From Phytoactinopolyspora alkaliphila (lineage in GTDB: Bacteria > Actinomycetota > Actinomycetes > Jiangellales > Jiangellaceae), in the NCBI RefSeq assembly GCF_010550695.1, contig NZ_JAAGOB010000001.1:186001-250000 (forward strand): DNA of 64,000 bases. The letters are read 5' to 3'. A program made the translations under genes and the position numbers. Below the pieces are notes generated by a model. The model searched no databases, was not told where the DNA came from, and saw nothing but the letters and a program-made list of their open reading frames with translations. Of the stretch, positions 8,313 to 17,426 are shown one piece after another (positions within the stretch are counted from its first letter, which is position 1; each line of letters opens with the position of its first letter).

Positions 8313-9638
8313 GTGATACGCCGCATCGACCTGCGTGGTCGCCTCGCCGACGGTGAGGAGCTCGATTACCGCGCTCTCGTCCCACGTGCATCGGCGGACG
8401 TCGAGTCCGCTCTGGAGGCTGTCCGGCCGATCTGTGCCGACGTCCGCCATCGTGGTGTCGAGGCGCTGCGCGAGCTCACCGCCCGATTCGACGGCGTGCA
8501 GATCAAGGATATCCGGGTGCCCGAATCCGCGCTGCGGGACGCGCTGTCCGAGCTCGACCCCGCTGTGCGCGCGGCCTTGGAGGAGTCGATCGCCCGCGCC
8601 CGGACCGTCCACGCCGACCAGCGGCGCTCGGACGTCACCACAGTGGTCGCGCCCGGCGGAACGGTCACGGAACGCTGGGTTCCCGTGCAGCGCGTCGGCC
8701 TGTACGTGCCGGGCGGTCTCGCGGTCTATCCCAGCAGCGTCGTCATGAACGTCGTTCCGGCCCAGGTGGCCGGCGTCGAGAACATCGCGGTGGCGAGCCC
8801 GCCCCAGAAGGGCTTCGGCGGCGCCCCGCACCCCACCATCCTGGCCGCGTGTGCGCTGCTCGGCATCACCGAGGTCTACGCGGTCGGAGGGGCACAGGCG
8901 ATCGCCATGTTCGCGTACGGTGCCCGCGACGACGCCGGAGCGCAGGTCTGCTCCCCGGTCGACCTGGTGACCGGGCCGGGCAACGTGTACGTCGCCGCGG
9001 CCAAGCGCCTGCTCAAGGGCCTGATCGGCATCGATGCCGAGGCAGGTCCCACCGAGATCGCGGTCCTCGCCGATGAGTCCGCCAACCCGGCGCACGTGGC
9101 GGCGGATCTGATCAGCCAGGCCGAGCATGACCCGCTCGCGGCGAGTGTCCTTGTCACCGACAGCACAGAACTGGCGGACGCGGTCGACGCTGAGCTGAAG
9201 CTGCAGGTCGCCGCAACCAAGCACGCTGATCGGGTGCTGAGCGCCCTCACCGGCGAGCAGTCCGGAACGGTTCTCGTGGACGACCTGGCACAAGGCGTCG
9301 CCGTCGCCGACGCCTACGCGGCCGAGCACCTGGAGATCCAGACCAGAGATGCCCCTGCCGTCGCGGCACGGATCCGCAACGCCGGCGCCGTCTTCGTCGG
9401 TCCATGGTCGCCGGTGAGTCTCGGCGACTACGCCGCCGGTTCCAACCACGTGCTGCCCACCGGGGGCTGCGCCCGGCACTCGTCGGGCCTGTCGGTGCAG
9501 ACCTTCCTGCGCGGCATCCACGTGGTGGAATACGGCCAGGAGGCCCTGCGCGCGGTCGCGAGCCACGTGGAGACGCTGGCCGACGCGGAAGACCTCCCGG
9601 CACACGGAGCGGCCGTCCGAGCGAGGTTCCCCTCATGA
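8313..9638 (+). CDS. hisD: Histidinol dehydrogenase
   Basis: Catalyses the last two steps of histidine synthesis, oxidising L-histidinol to histidine with NAD and zinc. The 441 residues match the usual length. Key segments are [19 protein letters not shown], the [16 protein letters not shown] and [20 protein letters not shown] stretches, QAEHDPLA (metal and substrate ligands), and AAEHLEIQ, which holds the catalytic Glu-His pair. The GTG start has no ribosome site and appears leaderless. hisC starts inside its stop codon (ATGA), so hisD opens the his operon. Confidence 0.97.
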   Translation: MIRRIDLRGRLADGEELDYRALVPRASADVESALEAVRPICADVRHRGVEALRELTARFDGVQIKDIRVPESALRDALSELDPAVRAALEESIARARTVHADQRRSDVTTVVAPGGTVTERWVPVQRVGLYVPGGLAVYPSSVVMNVVPAQVAGVENIAVASPPQKGFGGAPHPTILAACALLGITEVYAVGGAQAIAMFAYGARDDAGAQVCSPVDLVTGPGNVYVAAAKRLLKGLIGIDAEAGPTEIAVLADESANPAHVAADLISQAEHDPLAASVLVTDSTELADAVDAELKLQVAATKHADRVLSALTGEQSGTVLVDDLAQGVAVADAYAAEHLEIQTRDAPAVAARIRNAGAVFVGPWSPVSLGDYAAGSNHVLPTGGCARHSSGLSVQTFLRGIHVVEYGQEALRAVASHVETLADAEDLPAHGAAVRARFPS

Positions 9639-10717
9639 CTGACCTGCCGATCCGCGACGAGCTGCGCGGTGTCGAACCGTACGGCGCGCCGCAACTCGAC
9701 GTGCCCGTGTGCCTCAATGTCAACGAGAATCCGTATCCACCCTCGGCGGAGCTGGCCGACGACGCGGGCAAAGCCGTCGCCCATGCGGTGTCCCGGCTGA
9801 ACCGGTATCCGGACCGGGAGGCCCTCGCCCTGCGGTCCGGTCTCGCCGGCTACCTGGGCGCGGAGGCTGGGGTCCGCCTGGTGCCGGAGCAGGTCTGGGC
9901 CGCGAACGGCTCGAACGAGGTGATGGTGCAGATCATGCAGGCGTTCGGCGGGCCGGGGCGAACCGCCCTGTCGTTCGCGCCGACCTACTCGATGTACCCG
10001 GAGTACGCCCGCAACACGTTCACCGCCTGGATCTCCGCCCCCAGGCGGGACGACTTCACCATCGACGCCGACGACGCGCTGGCCGCAGCCGCGGAACACG
10101 AGCCCTCGGTGATCTTCCTCGCCTCGCCGAACAACCCGACGGGCACGGCGGTCTCCCTGGACCTGGTCCGGGCGCTGCACGACGCGTCGTCGGCCGTCGT
10201 CGTCGTCGACGAGGCGTATGCCGAGTTCCGGCGAGCCGGAACCCCCAGCGCGCTCTCGTTGCTCGACAGTCATCCGAGACTCATCGTCACCCGGACCATG
10301 AGCAAGGCGTTCGCTTTCGCCGGCGCGCGGCTCGGATACGTGGCCGCGTCCACCGCGGTGATCGACACGCTGCGTATCGTCCGGCTGCCGTACCACCTGT
10401 CGTCCGTCACCCAGGCGGTGGCCAGAGTGGCACTCGCGCATGCGCCGGAGCTTCAACGCCGGGTCGAGCAGCTGCGCACTACGCGGGACGAGCTGGCGGC
10501 GTGGCTGCGTACACAGGGTTTACGGGTCCCGGAATCCGACGCCAACTTCGTCCTGTTCGGCACGTTCGCCGACCGGCATGCGGTCTGGCAAAGCCTGCTC
10601 GACCGGGGGGTGCTCATCCGCGAGACCGGACCGGACGGATGGCTGCGGGTATCCGTCGGCACGCCGGACGAGACCGAGGCGTTCACCGTGGCGCTACGAG
10701 AGGTGCTGAAGACATGA
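9635..10717 (+). CDS. hisC: Histidinol-phosphate aminotransferase
   Basis: Transfers an amino group from glutamate to imidazole-acetol phosphate. The start ATG 9635 overlaps the hisD stop by 4 nt, which settles the start against a much longer open frame beginning at 9404. The 360-residue product shows [11 protein letters not shown] near the N-terminus, [27 protein letters not shown] (cofactor ring contact), [10 protein letters not shown] and the PLP lysine in [17 protein letters not shown]. It ends in an ATGA overlap with hisB. Paralogues such as cobC-like or aromatic aminotransferases are unlikely in this operon position. Confidence 0.96.
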   Translation: MTDLPIRDELRGVEPYGAPQLDVPVCLNVNENPYPPSAELADDAGKAVAHAVSRLNRYPDREALALRSGLAGYLGAEAGVRLVPEQVWAANGSNEVMVQIMQAFGGPGRTALSFAPTYSMYPEYARNTFTAWISAPRRDDFTIDADDALAAAAEHEPSVIFLASPNNPTGTAVSLDLVRALHDASSAVVVVDEAYAEFRRAGTPSALSLLDSHPRLIVTRTMSKAFAFAGARLGYVAASTAVIDTLRIVRLPYHLSSVTQAVARVALAHAPELQRRVEQLRTTRDELAAWLRTQGLRVPESDANFVLFGTFADRHAVWQSLLDRGVLIRETGPDGWLRVSVGTPDETEAFTVALREVLKT

Positions 10718-11340
10718 GCGACATCCGCACAGAGGACCGGGCCGGGCGGACGGCGAGGATAGAGCGCGCGACCAGCGAGAGCAAGGTCCTCGTCGAGCTG
10801 AACCTGGACGGCACCGGCAGCCATGACATCTCTACGACGGTTCCGTTCTATGACCACATGCTCACCGCCCTGGCTCGCCACTCCCTGATCGACCTGACGG
10901 TGGAGGCGAGCGGCGACACCCACATCGACGTCCACCACACCGTCGAGGACACCGCGATCGTCCTGGGGCAAGCGCTGCGCCAGGCGCTCGGCGACAAGTC
11001 CGGCATCGTCCGCTACGGTGACGCGCTGGTGCCTTTGGACGAGGCACTTGCCCAGGCCGTGGTCGACGTGTCGGGCCGGCCGTACTTCGTGCACTCCGGC
11101 GAGCCTGCCGGGCAGGAGTACGTGCTGATCGGCGGGCACTTCACGGGCTCGCTGACGGCGCACGTGCTGGAGAGCATCGCCCACCACGCGGGCATCACCT
11201 TGCACGTGCGCGTGCTCGGCGGGCGCGATCCGCATCACATCGTGGAAGCTCAGTTCAAGGCCGTGGCCCGGGCGCTGCGCTCCGCCGTCGCGCTCGACCC
11301 GCGCGAGCGGGGCATTCCATCCACTAAGGGTGCGCTGTGA
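10714..11340 (+). CDS. hisB: Imidazoleglycerol-phosphate dehydratase
   Basis: Monofunctional dehydratase of 208 residues that converts IGP to imidazole-acetol phosphate. The metal-binding motifs are all present: [28 protein letters not shown] and [19 protein letters not shown]. There is no phosphatase domain, as in other actinobacteria, so histidinol-phosphate phosphatase must be encoded elsewhere. It overlaps hisC by 4 nt. The operon is interrupted after this gene: a hydrolase on the opposite strand separates it from hisH by about 1.2 kb. Confidence 0.97.
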   Translation: MSDIRTEDRAGRTARIERATSESKVLVELNLDGTGSHDISTTVPFYDHMLTALARHSLIDLTVEASGDTHIDVHHTVEDTAIVLGQALRQALGDKSGIVRYGDALVPLDEALAQAVVDVSGRPYFVHSGEPAGQEYVLIGGHFTGSLTAHVLESIAHHAGITLHVRVLGGRDPHHIVEAQFKAVARALRSAVALDPRERGIPSTKGAL

Positions 11341-11384
11341 TCATGCGGCCTGTCACTCGCCGGCAGGCGATAGAGCGGCGAGGT

Positions 11385-12527
11385 TCAGGGAAGCTTGCGG
11401 ACGAAATCGGCCGCCGCCTCTTCGTAGCCGGCGGGGTCGTTGTTCCAGGCCTGGACATGGCCCACGCCGTCCGGCCGGACGAAGGTCACCAGGTCTGGCC
11501 GGGCGGCGGCGAAGTCGTCCGACGAGCTCACCGGGACGGTCGGGTCACCGCTGCCGTGAAAGAGCAGCACCGGGACGTCGAGGTCATCGGCATGGCGCAC
11601 CTGATCCATCGCTGCGAGGTTGATGGCGGTGCGCAGGCGGACCACCGTCGAGGCGACGGTGGCCGCGAAGGCCGGCAGGTTGCGGTTGCGCGACTCGTTG
11701 ACCAGGACGTCGTTCCAGGACAGCACCGGGGAGTCGTAGATGACTCCGGCCACTCCCGCGGAGCCGTGCACGCGGAGGTAGTTGCCAACTACGGCGCCGC
11801 CCATCGAGTAGCCGGCCAGGACGATGTCCTCCGCCCCGCGGGCGCGGGCGAACTCGACGGCGGCCGCCAGGTCGTCGGACTCGGTCCAGCCGAGCCCGTA
11901 CTCGCCGTCGGCGTCCGCCGGAGCGTCGTCGTCGTTGCGGTAGGTGATGGACAGCTGCGGGTAGTCCAGCGGCTGCAACGCGGTCAGCAGCCGGAACGAC
12001 TCCGCCCGGTTGCCGCCGCGGCCGTGCACATGGATGATCCAGCGGCTGCTCCCGCCGGCGACGAACGTCGCGGGGTAGGTGCCCAGTGGGCCGTCGTAGG
12101 TCACGTCCTCGGCGTCGAGCTCGCTCACGGCGCGGAAGCTCTCGATGGCCAGGGGGTAGGCGTAGAAGCTGGTCCGGGCCATGGTGCCGGGCGCCGGCAG
12201 GTCGGGGAACGGCGTGACCGAGCGAGTGACGTGCTCGCCGGAGCGCTCGATCTCCGGGCCGAGCCGGGCGTAGCCGCCCTCCCATTCGAGGCCGGTGACG
12301 CCGGGCTGGTCGGCGTCCTCGCCCACGAGCGTCACCGTCGAGCCGCTGACGTCCACGACCTCGATCGGGTATTCCGGCGGCGAGGTGTCCACCAGGAGCA
12401 ACTCGTCGGCGTAGTACCAGCCGCCCGCGGCTGTCGTGGCCGTCACCACGGCGGCGAGGGTGGCCGAGGCGACCGCCACCCGGACGGGCCAGCGGCGCGG
12501 GTGCGGATCGGTCATCGTGTCGGTCAC
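11385..12527 (-). CDS. Membrane-anchored alpha/beta hydrolase
   Basis: A 380-residue serine hydrolase with an N-terminal hydrophobic segment (about residues 15-40) that should anchor it in the membrane with the catalytic domain outside. The nucleophile lies in GYSMGG, preceded by the oxyanion-side [12 protein letters not shown] motif; the acid is probably in HGSGDPTVP and the base in GVGHVQAW near the C-terminus. Substrate is unknown; dipeptidyl peptidase-like and BEM46-like hydrolases share this layout. It runs against the his genes, converging on hisB with a 44-nt gap and diverging from hisH with only 29 nt, so any hisH promoter would lie within it. Confidence 0.75.
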   Translation of the reverse strand: MTDTMTDPHPRRWPVRVAVASATLAAVVTATTAAGGWYYADELLLVDTSPPEYPIEVVDVSGSTVTLVGEDADQPGVTGLEWEGGYARLGPEIERSGEHVTRSVTPFPDLPAPGTMARTSFYAYPLAIESFRAVSELDAEDVTYDGPLGTYPATFVAGGSSRWIIHVHGRGGNRAESFRLLTALQPLDYPQLSITYRNDDDAPADADGEYGLGWTESDDLAAAVEFARARGAEDIVLAGYSMGGAVVGNYLRVHGSAGVAGVIYDSPVLSWNDVLVNESRNRNLPAFAATVASTVVRLRTAINLAAMDQVRHADDLDVPVLLFHGSGDPTVPVSSSDDFAAARPDLVTFVRPDGVGHVQAWNNDPAGYEEAAADFVRKLP

Positions 12528-12556
12528 GAAGGAAGTCTGCCACGGGGGAGGAACCG

Positions 12557-13195
12557 ATGAGTGCGGCGCGTCAGGTGGTCGTTCTCGACTACGGGTTCGG
12601 CAACGTTCGCTCCGCTGTCCGAGCGCTGGAGCGGGTCGGGGCGCAGGTGGAGCTGACCGCGGACACGGACGCCGCGGAGAACGCCGACGGCCTGGTCATT
12701 CCCGGCGTCGGGGCGTTCGCCGCCTGTGTCGACGGAGTGCGCGCGGTCAGTGGCGACCAGATCGTGGCCCGCCGGATCGACGCGGGTCGTCCCGTCCTCG
12801 GAATCTGCGTCGGGTTGCAGATCCTGTTCGGCACGGGAGTGGAGCACGGGGTCGAGACCGCAGGTCTGGGCCGGTGGCCCGGGACCGTCGAGAAGCTCGA
12901 CGCCGTACCTCTGCCACACATGGGATGGAACACCGTCGAGGTGCCGTACGGCTCCAGGCTGTTCGCCGGTGTGGAGCACGAGCGTTTCTACTTCGTCCAC
13001 TCCTACGGCGTTCGACGCTGGGAATCGCCGGCAGCGGGTAACGGTGCCCTGCCGCTCGTCATCTGGGCCGAGCACGGCCTGGATCGCTTCGTCGCGGCGG
13101 TGGAGGATGACGTCCTGGCCGCGACGCAGTTCCACCCCGAGAAGTCGGGCGATGCCGGACTGACTCTTCTGCAGAATTGGGTGAAAGGCATATGA
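12557..13195 (+). CDS. hisH: Imidazole glycerol phosphate synthase, glutaminase subunit
   Basis: Class I glutamine amidotransferase of 212 residues that supplies ammonia to HisF. The triad is visible: Cys in [11 protein letters not shown], and His and Glu in QFHPEKSG; the PGVGAF oxyanion loop and HMGWNTVE segment are typical of HisH. The start ATG 12557 follows GGAGG. It is separated from hisB by the antiparallel hydrolase gene and overlaps the next gene, a methyltransferase, by 4 nt (ATGA). Confidence 0.96.
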   Translation: MSAARQVVVLDYGFGNVRSAVRALERVGAQVELTADTDAAENADGLVIPGVGAFAACVDGVRAVSGDQIVARRIDAGRPVLGICVGLQILFGTGVEHGVETAGLGRWPGTVEKLDAVPLPHMGWNTVEVPYGSRLFAGVEHERFYFVHSYGVRRWESPAAGNGALPLVIWAEHGLDRFVAAVEDDVLAATQFHPEKSGDAGLTLLQNWVKGI

Positions 13196-13941
13196 CTGTG
13201 ACCAAATGGGACGCGAGGGCATACGACCAGGACTTCGCCTTCGTCGCCGCGTACGGCGTCGAGCTGCTGGACTGGCTGAAGCCCCAGCCGGAGGAGTCGA
13301 TCGTCGACCTCGGCTGCGGCACCGGCGAGCTCACTGCCCGTATCGTCGACGCGGGCGCGTCGGTGATCGGTCTGGACGCCGACGCGGATATGGTCGCCGC
13401 CGCCCGGGAACGGCTCGGCGACGCGGCTGACCTGCAGGTGGCCGACGCCCACGACTTCAGCGTGGAGACACCTGCCGACGCTGTCGTCTCGAACGCGGCG
13501 CTGCATTGGATGCCGGCGCCCGTCGAGGTGCTGGGGTGCGTGTCGGACGCCCTGCGCATCGGCGGGCGGTTCGTGGCCGAGATGGGCTCCACGCGCAACG
13601 TCGCGACCATCACCGAGGCGGTGGACCAGGCGTGCCGGGAAGCCGGACTGGGCGAGCGCCGCTGGCCGTGGTACTTCCCGTCCCCAGCGCAGTACGCGGC
13701 CATCCTCGAAGACGCCGGCCTCGAAGTGCGCCAGCTCGACTTCTACGACCGTCCCACCCGGCTCACCGGACCGGACGGACTCAACCGGTGGCTGGACATG
13801 TTCGCCGGTGACGCGCTGGCGGACGTTCCTTCGGACGTGCTGGACCGGGCCGTGGAGATCGCCCGGCCGGCGTTGTGGCGCGAGGATGCCTGGTGGGCCG
13901 ACTACCGCCGGCTCCGGTTCCGGGCGGTCAAGATCGCATGA
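13192..13941 (+). CDS. Class I SAM-dependent methyltransferase
   Basis: A 249-residue methyltransferase resembling trans-aconitate 2-methyltransferase (Tam) and related small-molecule enzymes. Motif I is [14 protein letters not shown], followed by the acidic end of strand 2 ([11 protein letters not shown]) and the post-motif SNAALHWM, which is common in Tam-like proteins. The start ATG 13192 sits in the hisH stop codon behind GAAAGG, so it is translationally coupled. Its place between hisH and priA is unusual for a his operon; no histidine-pathway step needs SAM, so it is probably a passenger or acts on a toxic by-product. The substrate is unknown. Confidence 0.82.
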   Translation: MTVTKWDARAYDQDFAFVAAYGVELLDWLKPQPEESIVDLGCGTGELTARIVDAGASVIGLDADADMVAAARERLGDAADLQVADAHDFSVETPADAVVSNAALHWMPAPVEVLGCVSDALRIGGRFVAEMGSTRNVATITEAVDQACREAGLGERRWPWYFPSPAQYAAILEDAGLEVRQLDFYDRPTRLTGPDGLNRWLDMFAGDALADVPSDVLDRAVEIARPALWREDAWWADYRRLRFRAVKIA

Positions 13942-13973
13942 CGAGCAACGTGACAAGCAACGAGGAGACACGC

Positions 13974-14702
13974 ATGGTTGACGCAGGCCTCGAGTTGCTG
14001 CCGGCTGTGGACGTGGCCGACGGGCAGGCGGTGCGACTGGTCCAGGGCGAGGCGGGAACCGAGACGTCGTACGGTTCTCCGCTGGACGCGGCACTCGCCT
14101 GGCAGGCGGCCGGCGCGGAATGGGTGCACCTGGTCGATCTGGACGCCGCCTTCGGGCGCGGTTCGAACCGGTCACTGCTGGCAGAGGTCGTGGGCCGCCT
14201 CGACGTCGCGGTCGAGCTCTCCGGTGGAATCAGGGACGACGAGTCGCTGGAGAACGCCCTGAAGACCGGCTGCCGCCGGGTCAATCTCGGCACTGCGGCC
14301 CTGGAGGATCCGGAGTGGACCGCCGGCGCCATCGCGCGCCACGGTGATCGGATCGCTGTGGGGCTCGACGTCCGGGGAACCACCCTGGCCGCGCGCGGCT
14401 GGACCCGGGAGGGCGGTGACCTCTGGGAGGTGCTCGCCCGTCTCGACGCTGACGGTTGCGCGCGCTACGTCGTCACCGACGTGACCAAGGACGGCACCCT
14501 CCGCGGACCCAACCTGGAGCTGCTGCGCACGGTCTGCGAGCGTACTGATCGGCCGGTCGTGGCCAGCGGGGGTGTATCCAGCCTGGAGGACGTCGCCGCG
14601 CTGCGCAGCCTGGTGGGCGACGGCGTCGAGGGCGCCATCATCGGCAAGGCCCTCTACGCCGGTGCGTTCACGCTGGAGCAGGCGCTCGAGGTCGCTTCGT
14701 GA
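13974..14702 (+). CDS. priA: Bifunctional HisA/TrpF isomerase PriA
   Basis: A beta/alpha-barrel isomerase that in actinobacteria acts on both ProFAR (histidine) and phosphoribosyl anthranilate (tryptophan). The 242 residues begin [20 protein letters not shown] with the N-terminal catalytic Asp; the second Asp lies in [15 protein letters not shown], and the phosphate loops are [10 protein letters not shown] and [10 protein letters not shown]. Start ATG 13974 is favoured by GAGGAG 6 nt upstream; an ATG at 13938 overlapping the methyltransferase stop would add 12 residues. No trpF is present in the trp cluster nearby, consistent with the dual role. It overlaps hisF by 4 nt. Confidence 0.93.
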   Translation: MVDAGLELLPAVDVADGQAVRLVQGEAGTETSYGSPLDAALAWQAAGAEWVHLVDLDAAFGRGSNRSLLAEVVGRLDVAVELSGGIRDDESLENALKTGCRRVNLGTAALEDPEWTAGAIARHGDRIAVGLDVRGTTLAARGWTREGGDLWEVLARLDADGCARYVVTDVTKDGTLRGPNLELLRTVCERTDRPVVASGGVSSLEDVAALRSLVGDGVEGAIIGKALYAGAFTLEQALEVAS

Positions 14703-15460
14703 GTGTGGCCGTGCGGGTGATCCCGTGCCTGGACGTCGACGCCGGCCGGGTGGTGAAGGGCGTCAACTTCACCAACCTGCGGGATGCCGGGGATCCGGTG
14801 GAGCTGGCGGCCGCCTACGGAGCGGAGGGAGCCGACGAGCTCACCTTCCTCGACATCACGGCGTCGAGCGACGACCGTTCCACGGTCTACGACGTGGTCT
14901 CGCGCACCGCGGAAGAGGTGTTCATCCCGCTCACGGTCGGCGGTGGGGTGCGGTCGGTGGAGGACGTCGATCGCCTGTTGCGTGCCGGGGCCGACAAGGT
15001 GGGCGTCAACACCGGCGCTGTGGCGCGGCCGGAGCTGATCTCCGAGATCGCTGACCGGTTCGGCGCGCAGGTCCTGGTTCTCTCTGTGGACGCTCGGCGA
15101 GGTGGCGAGACCGGGTCGGGCTTCGAGGTCACCACACACGGGGGCCGGCGCGGCACCGGGATCGACGCGGTGGAGTGGGCGCGTCGCGCGGCCGAGTCGG
15201 GAGCCGGGGAGATCCTGCTCAACTCGATGGACGCCGACGGCACCAAGAACGGCTACGACCTCGAGATGATCGCCGCGGTGCGAGCGGTGGCCAGCGTGCC
15301 GGTGATCGCCAGCGGCGGGGCCGGAGCGCTGGACCATTTTGCGCCCGCGGTCACCGCCGGCGCGGACGCCGTGCTCGCCGCCAGCGTCTTTCACTTCGGT
15401 GAGCTGCGCATCGGTGCGGTGAAGTCCGCCGTTGCGGAGGCCGGCCACACGGTGCGCTGA
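14699..15460 (+). CDS. hisF: Imidazole glycerol phosphate synthase, cyclase subunit
   Basis: Partner of HisH: the barrel closes the imidazole ring, giving IGP and AICAR. The 253 residues carry the two catalytic aspartates in [17 protein letters not shown] and VLSVDARR, with phosphate sites [10 protein letters not shown] and [10 protein letters not shown]. It starts at GTG 14699, overlapping the priA stop (GTGA). The run of overlapping his genes ends here; the next gene begins 121 nt later and belongs to an ABC exporter. Confidence 0.97.
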   Translation: MSVAVRVIPCLDVDAGRVVKGVNFTNLRDAGDPVELAAAYGAEGADELTFLDITASSDDRSTVYDVVSRTAEEVFIPLTVGGGVRSVEDVDRLLRAGADKVGVNTGAVARPELISEIADRFGAQVLVLSVDARRGGETGSGFEVTTHGGRRGTGIDAVEWARRAAESGAGEILLNSMDADGTKNGYDLEMIAAVRAVASVPVIASGGAGALDHFAPAVTAGADAVLAASVFHFGELRIGAVKSAVAEAGHTVR

Positions 15461-15581
15461 GGCGGAAACCTGTTTCAGGAGTGTCGGGGGCGGTTGATAC
15501 CGTACAGAGACATTTCCCGGGCAGCCCTTCCTCGTCTTGTGCCGAACGTTTCTGCCTGGGCATTCGACGAAGGTAGTGATC

Positions 15582-17426
15582 GTGACTGATAGGCGGCCGG
15601 AGCGGCGGGCCACCCTCGGCGAAGGCATGCGCATTCTCGGGCGAGCGCTGCGTGAGGAACCGCTGATCCTGGGCATCTCCATCGCCGGCAGCGCGGTCTA
15701 CGGGCTCATGACCGTGGTCGCGGCCGAGGTGATCGGCCGGGTCACCGACCGCGCCATCGTTCCGGCGTTCGCAGATGGACGCACCACCGCCGGCACCATG
15801 GGGGTGGCGGCGCTGGCGATCATCGCCACGGCCGTGCTGAAGGCGGGCGGCATCGTGCTGCGGCGCTTCTTCGCGGGCCTCGGGCAGTACCGGCTCAACG
15901 CCACCTACCGCCGGCGGGTCACCCGCCAGTATCTGCGGTTGCCCCTGTCGTGGCACCATCGCCATCCGGCGGGCAAGCTGCTGTCCAACGCGAACGCCGA
16001 CGTCGAGGCCACGTTCTGGCCCATCGCGCCGCTGCCGTTCGCGCTGGGCGTGGTGATCATGCTGATCATCGCGCTGGTCTCGATGCTGCTGGTGGATCCG
16101 GTCCTGGCGCTGGTGGGCTTCCTCGTCTTCCCGTCCATTCTCGCCATCAACGTCGTCTATCAGCGGCGGCTGTCACCTCTGGCCACGCGGGCTCAGGCCC
16201 TGCGCGCCGATCTCTCCGGTGTCGCTCACGAGTCGTTCGAGGGTGCGGCCGTGGTGAAGGCGATGGGCCGGGAGTCGGACGAGACGGAGCGGTTCCGGCG
16301 CGTGGCCCACCAGCTGCGGGACGCCAACATCGGCGTGGGCCGCATCCGGGGCGCCTTCGACCCCGTATTGGAGGCCCTGCCCAATCTCGGCATCCTCGTG
16401 GTGCTGCTGATCGGATCCACCCGGATCGCCGACGGCTCACTCGAGGCGGGCGAACTCGTCCAGGTCGCGTACCTGTTTACGCTGACCGCGTTCCCCATCC
16501 GGGCCATCGGGTTCGTGCTCGGTGAGTTGCCGCGCGCGGTGGTGGGCTGGCGGCGGGTGTCCGCGGTCCTCGATGCCACCGGGTCGCTGCCGCATGGCGG
16601 CGGCAGGCTCGGCGGCGGAGGGATGGCTGCTGAACTGGGCCTGCGTGACGTCGAGTTCGCCTACGAAGGAACCACGCCGGACGGGGAGAACGCGTCGCCG
16701 CCGGCCAAGGCGCTCAGCGGCGTCACGCTCGACGTCCGCCCGGGCCGCACGGTCGCCGTCGTGGGGCCCACGGGATCCGGGAAGTCGACGCTGGCGAGCC
16801 TTCTCGTGCGGCTGGTGGACCCGGTGAGCGGGCGTGTGCTCGTGGACGGCACCGACCTGCGGGATCTTCGTCCCGGCGAGGTCGCCGAATCGGTCGCCCT
16901 GGTCTTCCAGCAGCCGTTCGTCTTCGAGGACACCATCCGCGACAACATCACCCTGGGCCGCGATGTCCCCGATGACGACGTGTGGGCCGCTCTGGAACTG
17001 GCGCAGGGCGATGGCTTCGTCCGCGAGCGAGACGAGGGCCTGCAAGCCCAAGTGGGCGAGCGAGGATCGACGCTCTCCGGTGGTCAGCGGCAGCGTCTGG
17101 CACTGGCCCGCGCTCTGGTCCGCCGGCCTCGGCTTCTGGTCCTCGACGACGCCACGAGCGCCGTCGATCCGGAGGTGGAGCGCCGCATCCTGGCCGGCCT
17201 GCGGGACGCGTCCCTGCCGTCAACGGTCGTCGTCGTCGCATACCGGCGAGCCACCATCGCGCTGGCCGACGAGGTCGTCTACGTCGAGGGCGGGCAGATT
17301 CGTGCCCGCGGCACTCACGAGCAGCTCAAGGCGAGCTCATCCGGATACGAACGGCTCATCACAGCCTACGAGCGGGACGCGGCCGAGCGGGCCGCCATCG
17401 AGGCGAAAGGCGGCGACAGTCCATGA
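15582..17426 (+). CDS. ABC exporter half-transporter with degenerate nucleotide site
   Basis: A 614-residue fusion of a six-helix membrane domain (about residues 25-330) and a nucleotide-binding domain (about 365-600). Walker A is GPTGSGKST and the signature is STLSGGQRQR, but the Walker B end reads LLVLDDATSAVD, with Asp instead of the catalytic Glu, and the H-loop reads VVAYRRAT, with Tyr instead of His. These changes mark the degenerate half of a heterodimeric exporter. GTG 15582 is chosen because CGAAGG sits 8 nt upstream. The partner gene overlaps its stop by 4 nt. The substrate is unknown; lipid, drug or peptide export are all possible. Confidence 0.88.
   Translation: MTDRRPERRATLGEGMRILGRALREEPLILGISIAGSAVYGLMTVVAAEVIGRVTDRAIVPAFADGRTTAGTMGVAALAIIATAVLKAGGIVLRRFFAGLGQYRLNATYRRRVTRQYLRLPLSWHHRHPAGKLLSNANADVEATFWPIAPLPFALGVVIMLIIALVSMLLVDPVLALVGFLVFPSILAINVVYQRRLSPLATRAQALRADLSGVAHESFEGAAVVKAMGRESDETERFRRVAHQLRDANIGVGRIRGAFDPVLEALPNLGILVVLLIGSTRIADGSLEAGELVQVAYLFTLTAFPIRAIGFVLGELPRAVVGWRRVSAVLDATGSLPHGGGRLGGGGMAAELGLRDVEFAYEGTTPDGENASPPAKALSGVTLDVRPGRTVAVVGPTGSGKSTLASLLVRLVDPVSGRVLVDGTDLRDLRPGEVAESVALVFQQPFVFEDTIRDNITLGRDVPDDDVWAALELAQGDGFVRERDEGLQAQVGERGSTLSGGQRQRLALARALVRRPRLLVLDDATSAVDPEVERRILAGLRDASLPSTVVVVAYRRATIALADEVVYVEGGQIRARGTHEQLKASSSGYERLITAYERDAAERAAIEAKGGDSP

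Noticed and set aside
9404-9634. Longer N-terminus for HisC
   Set aside because: It overlaps hisD by 230 nt and adds Arg-rich non-conserved residues; ATG 9635 overlaps the hisD stop as usual.
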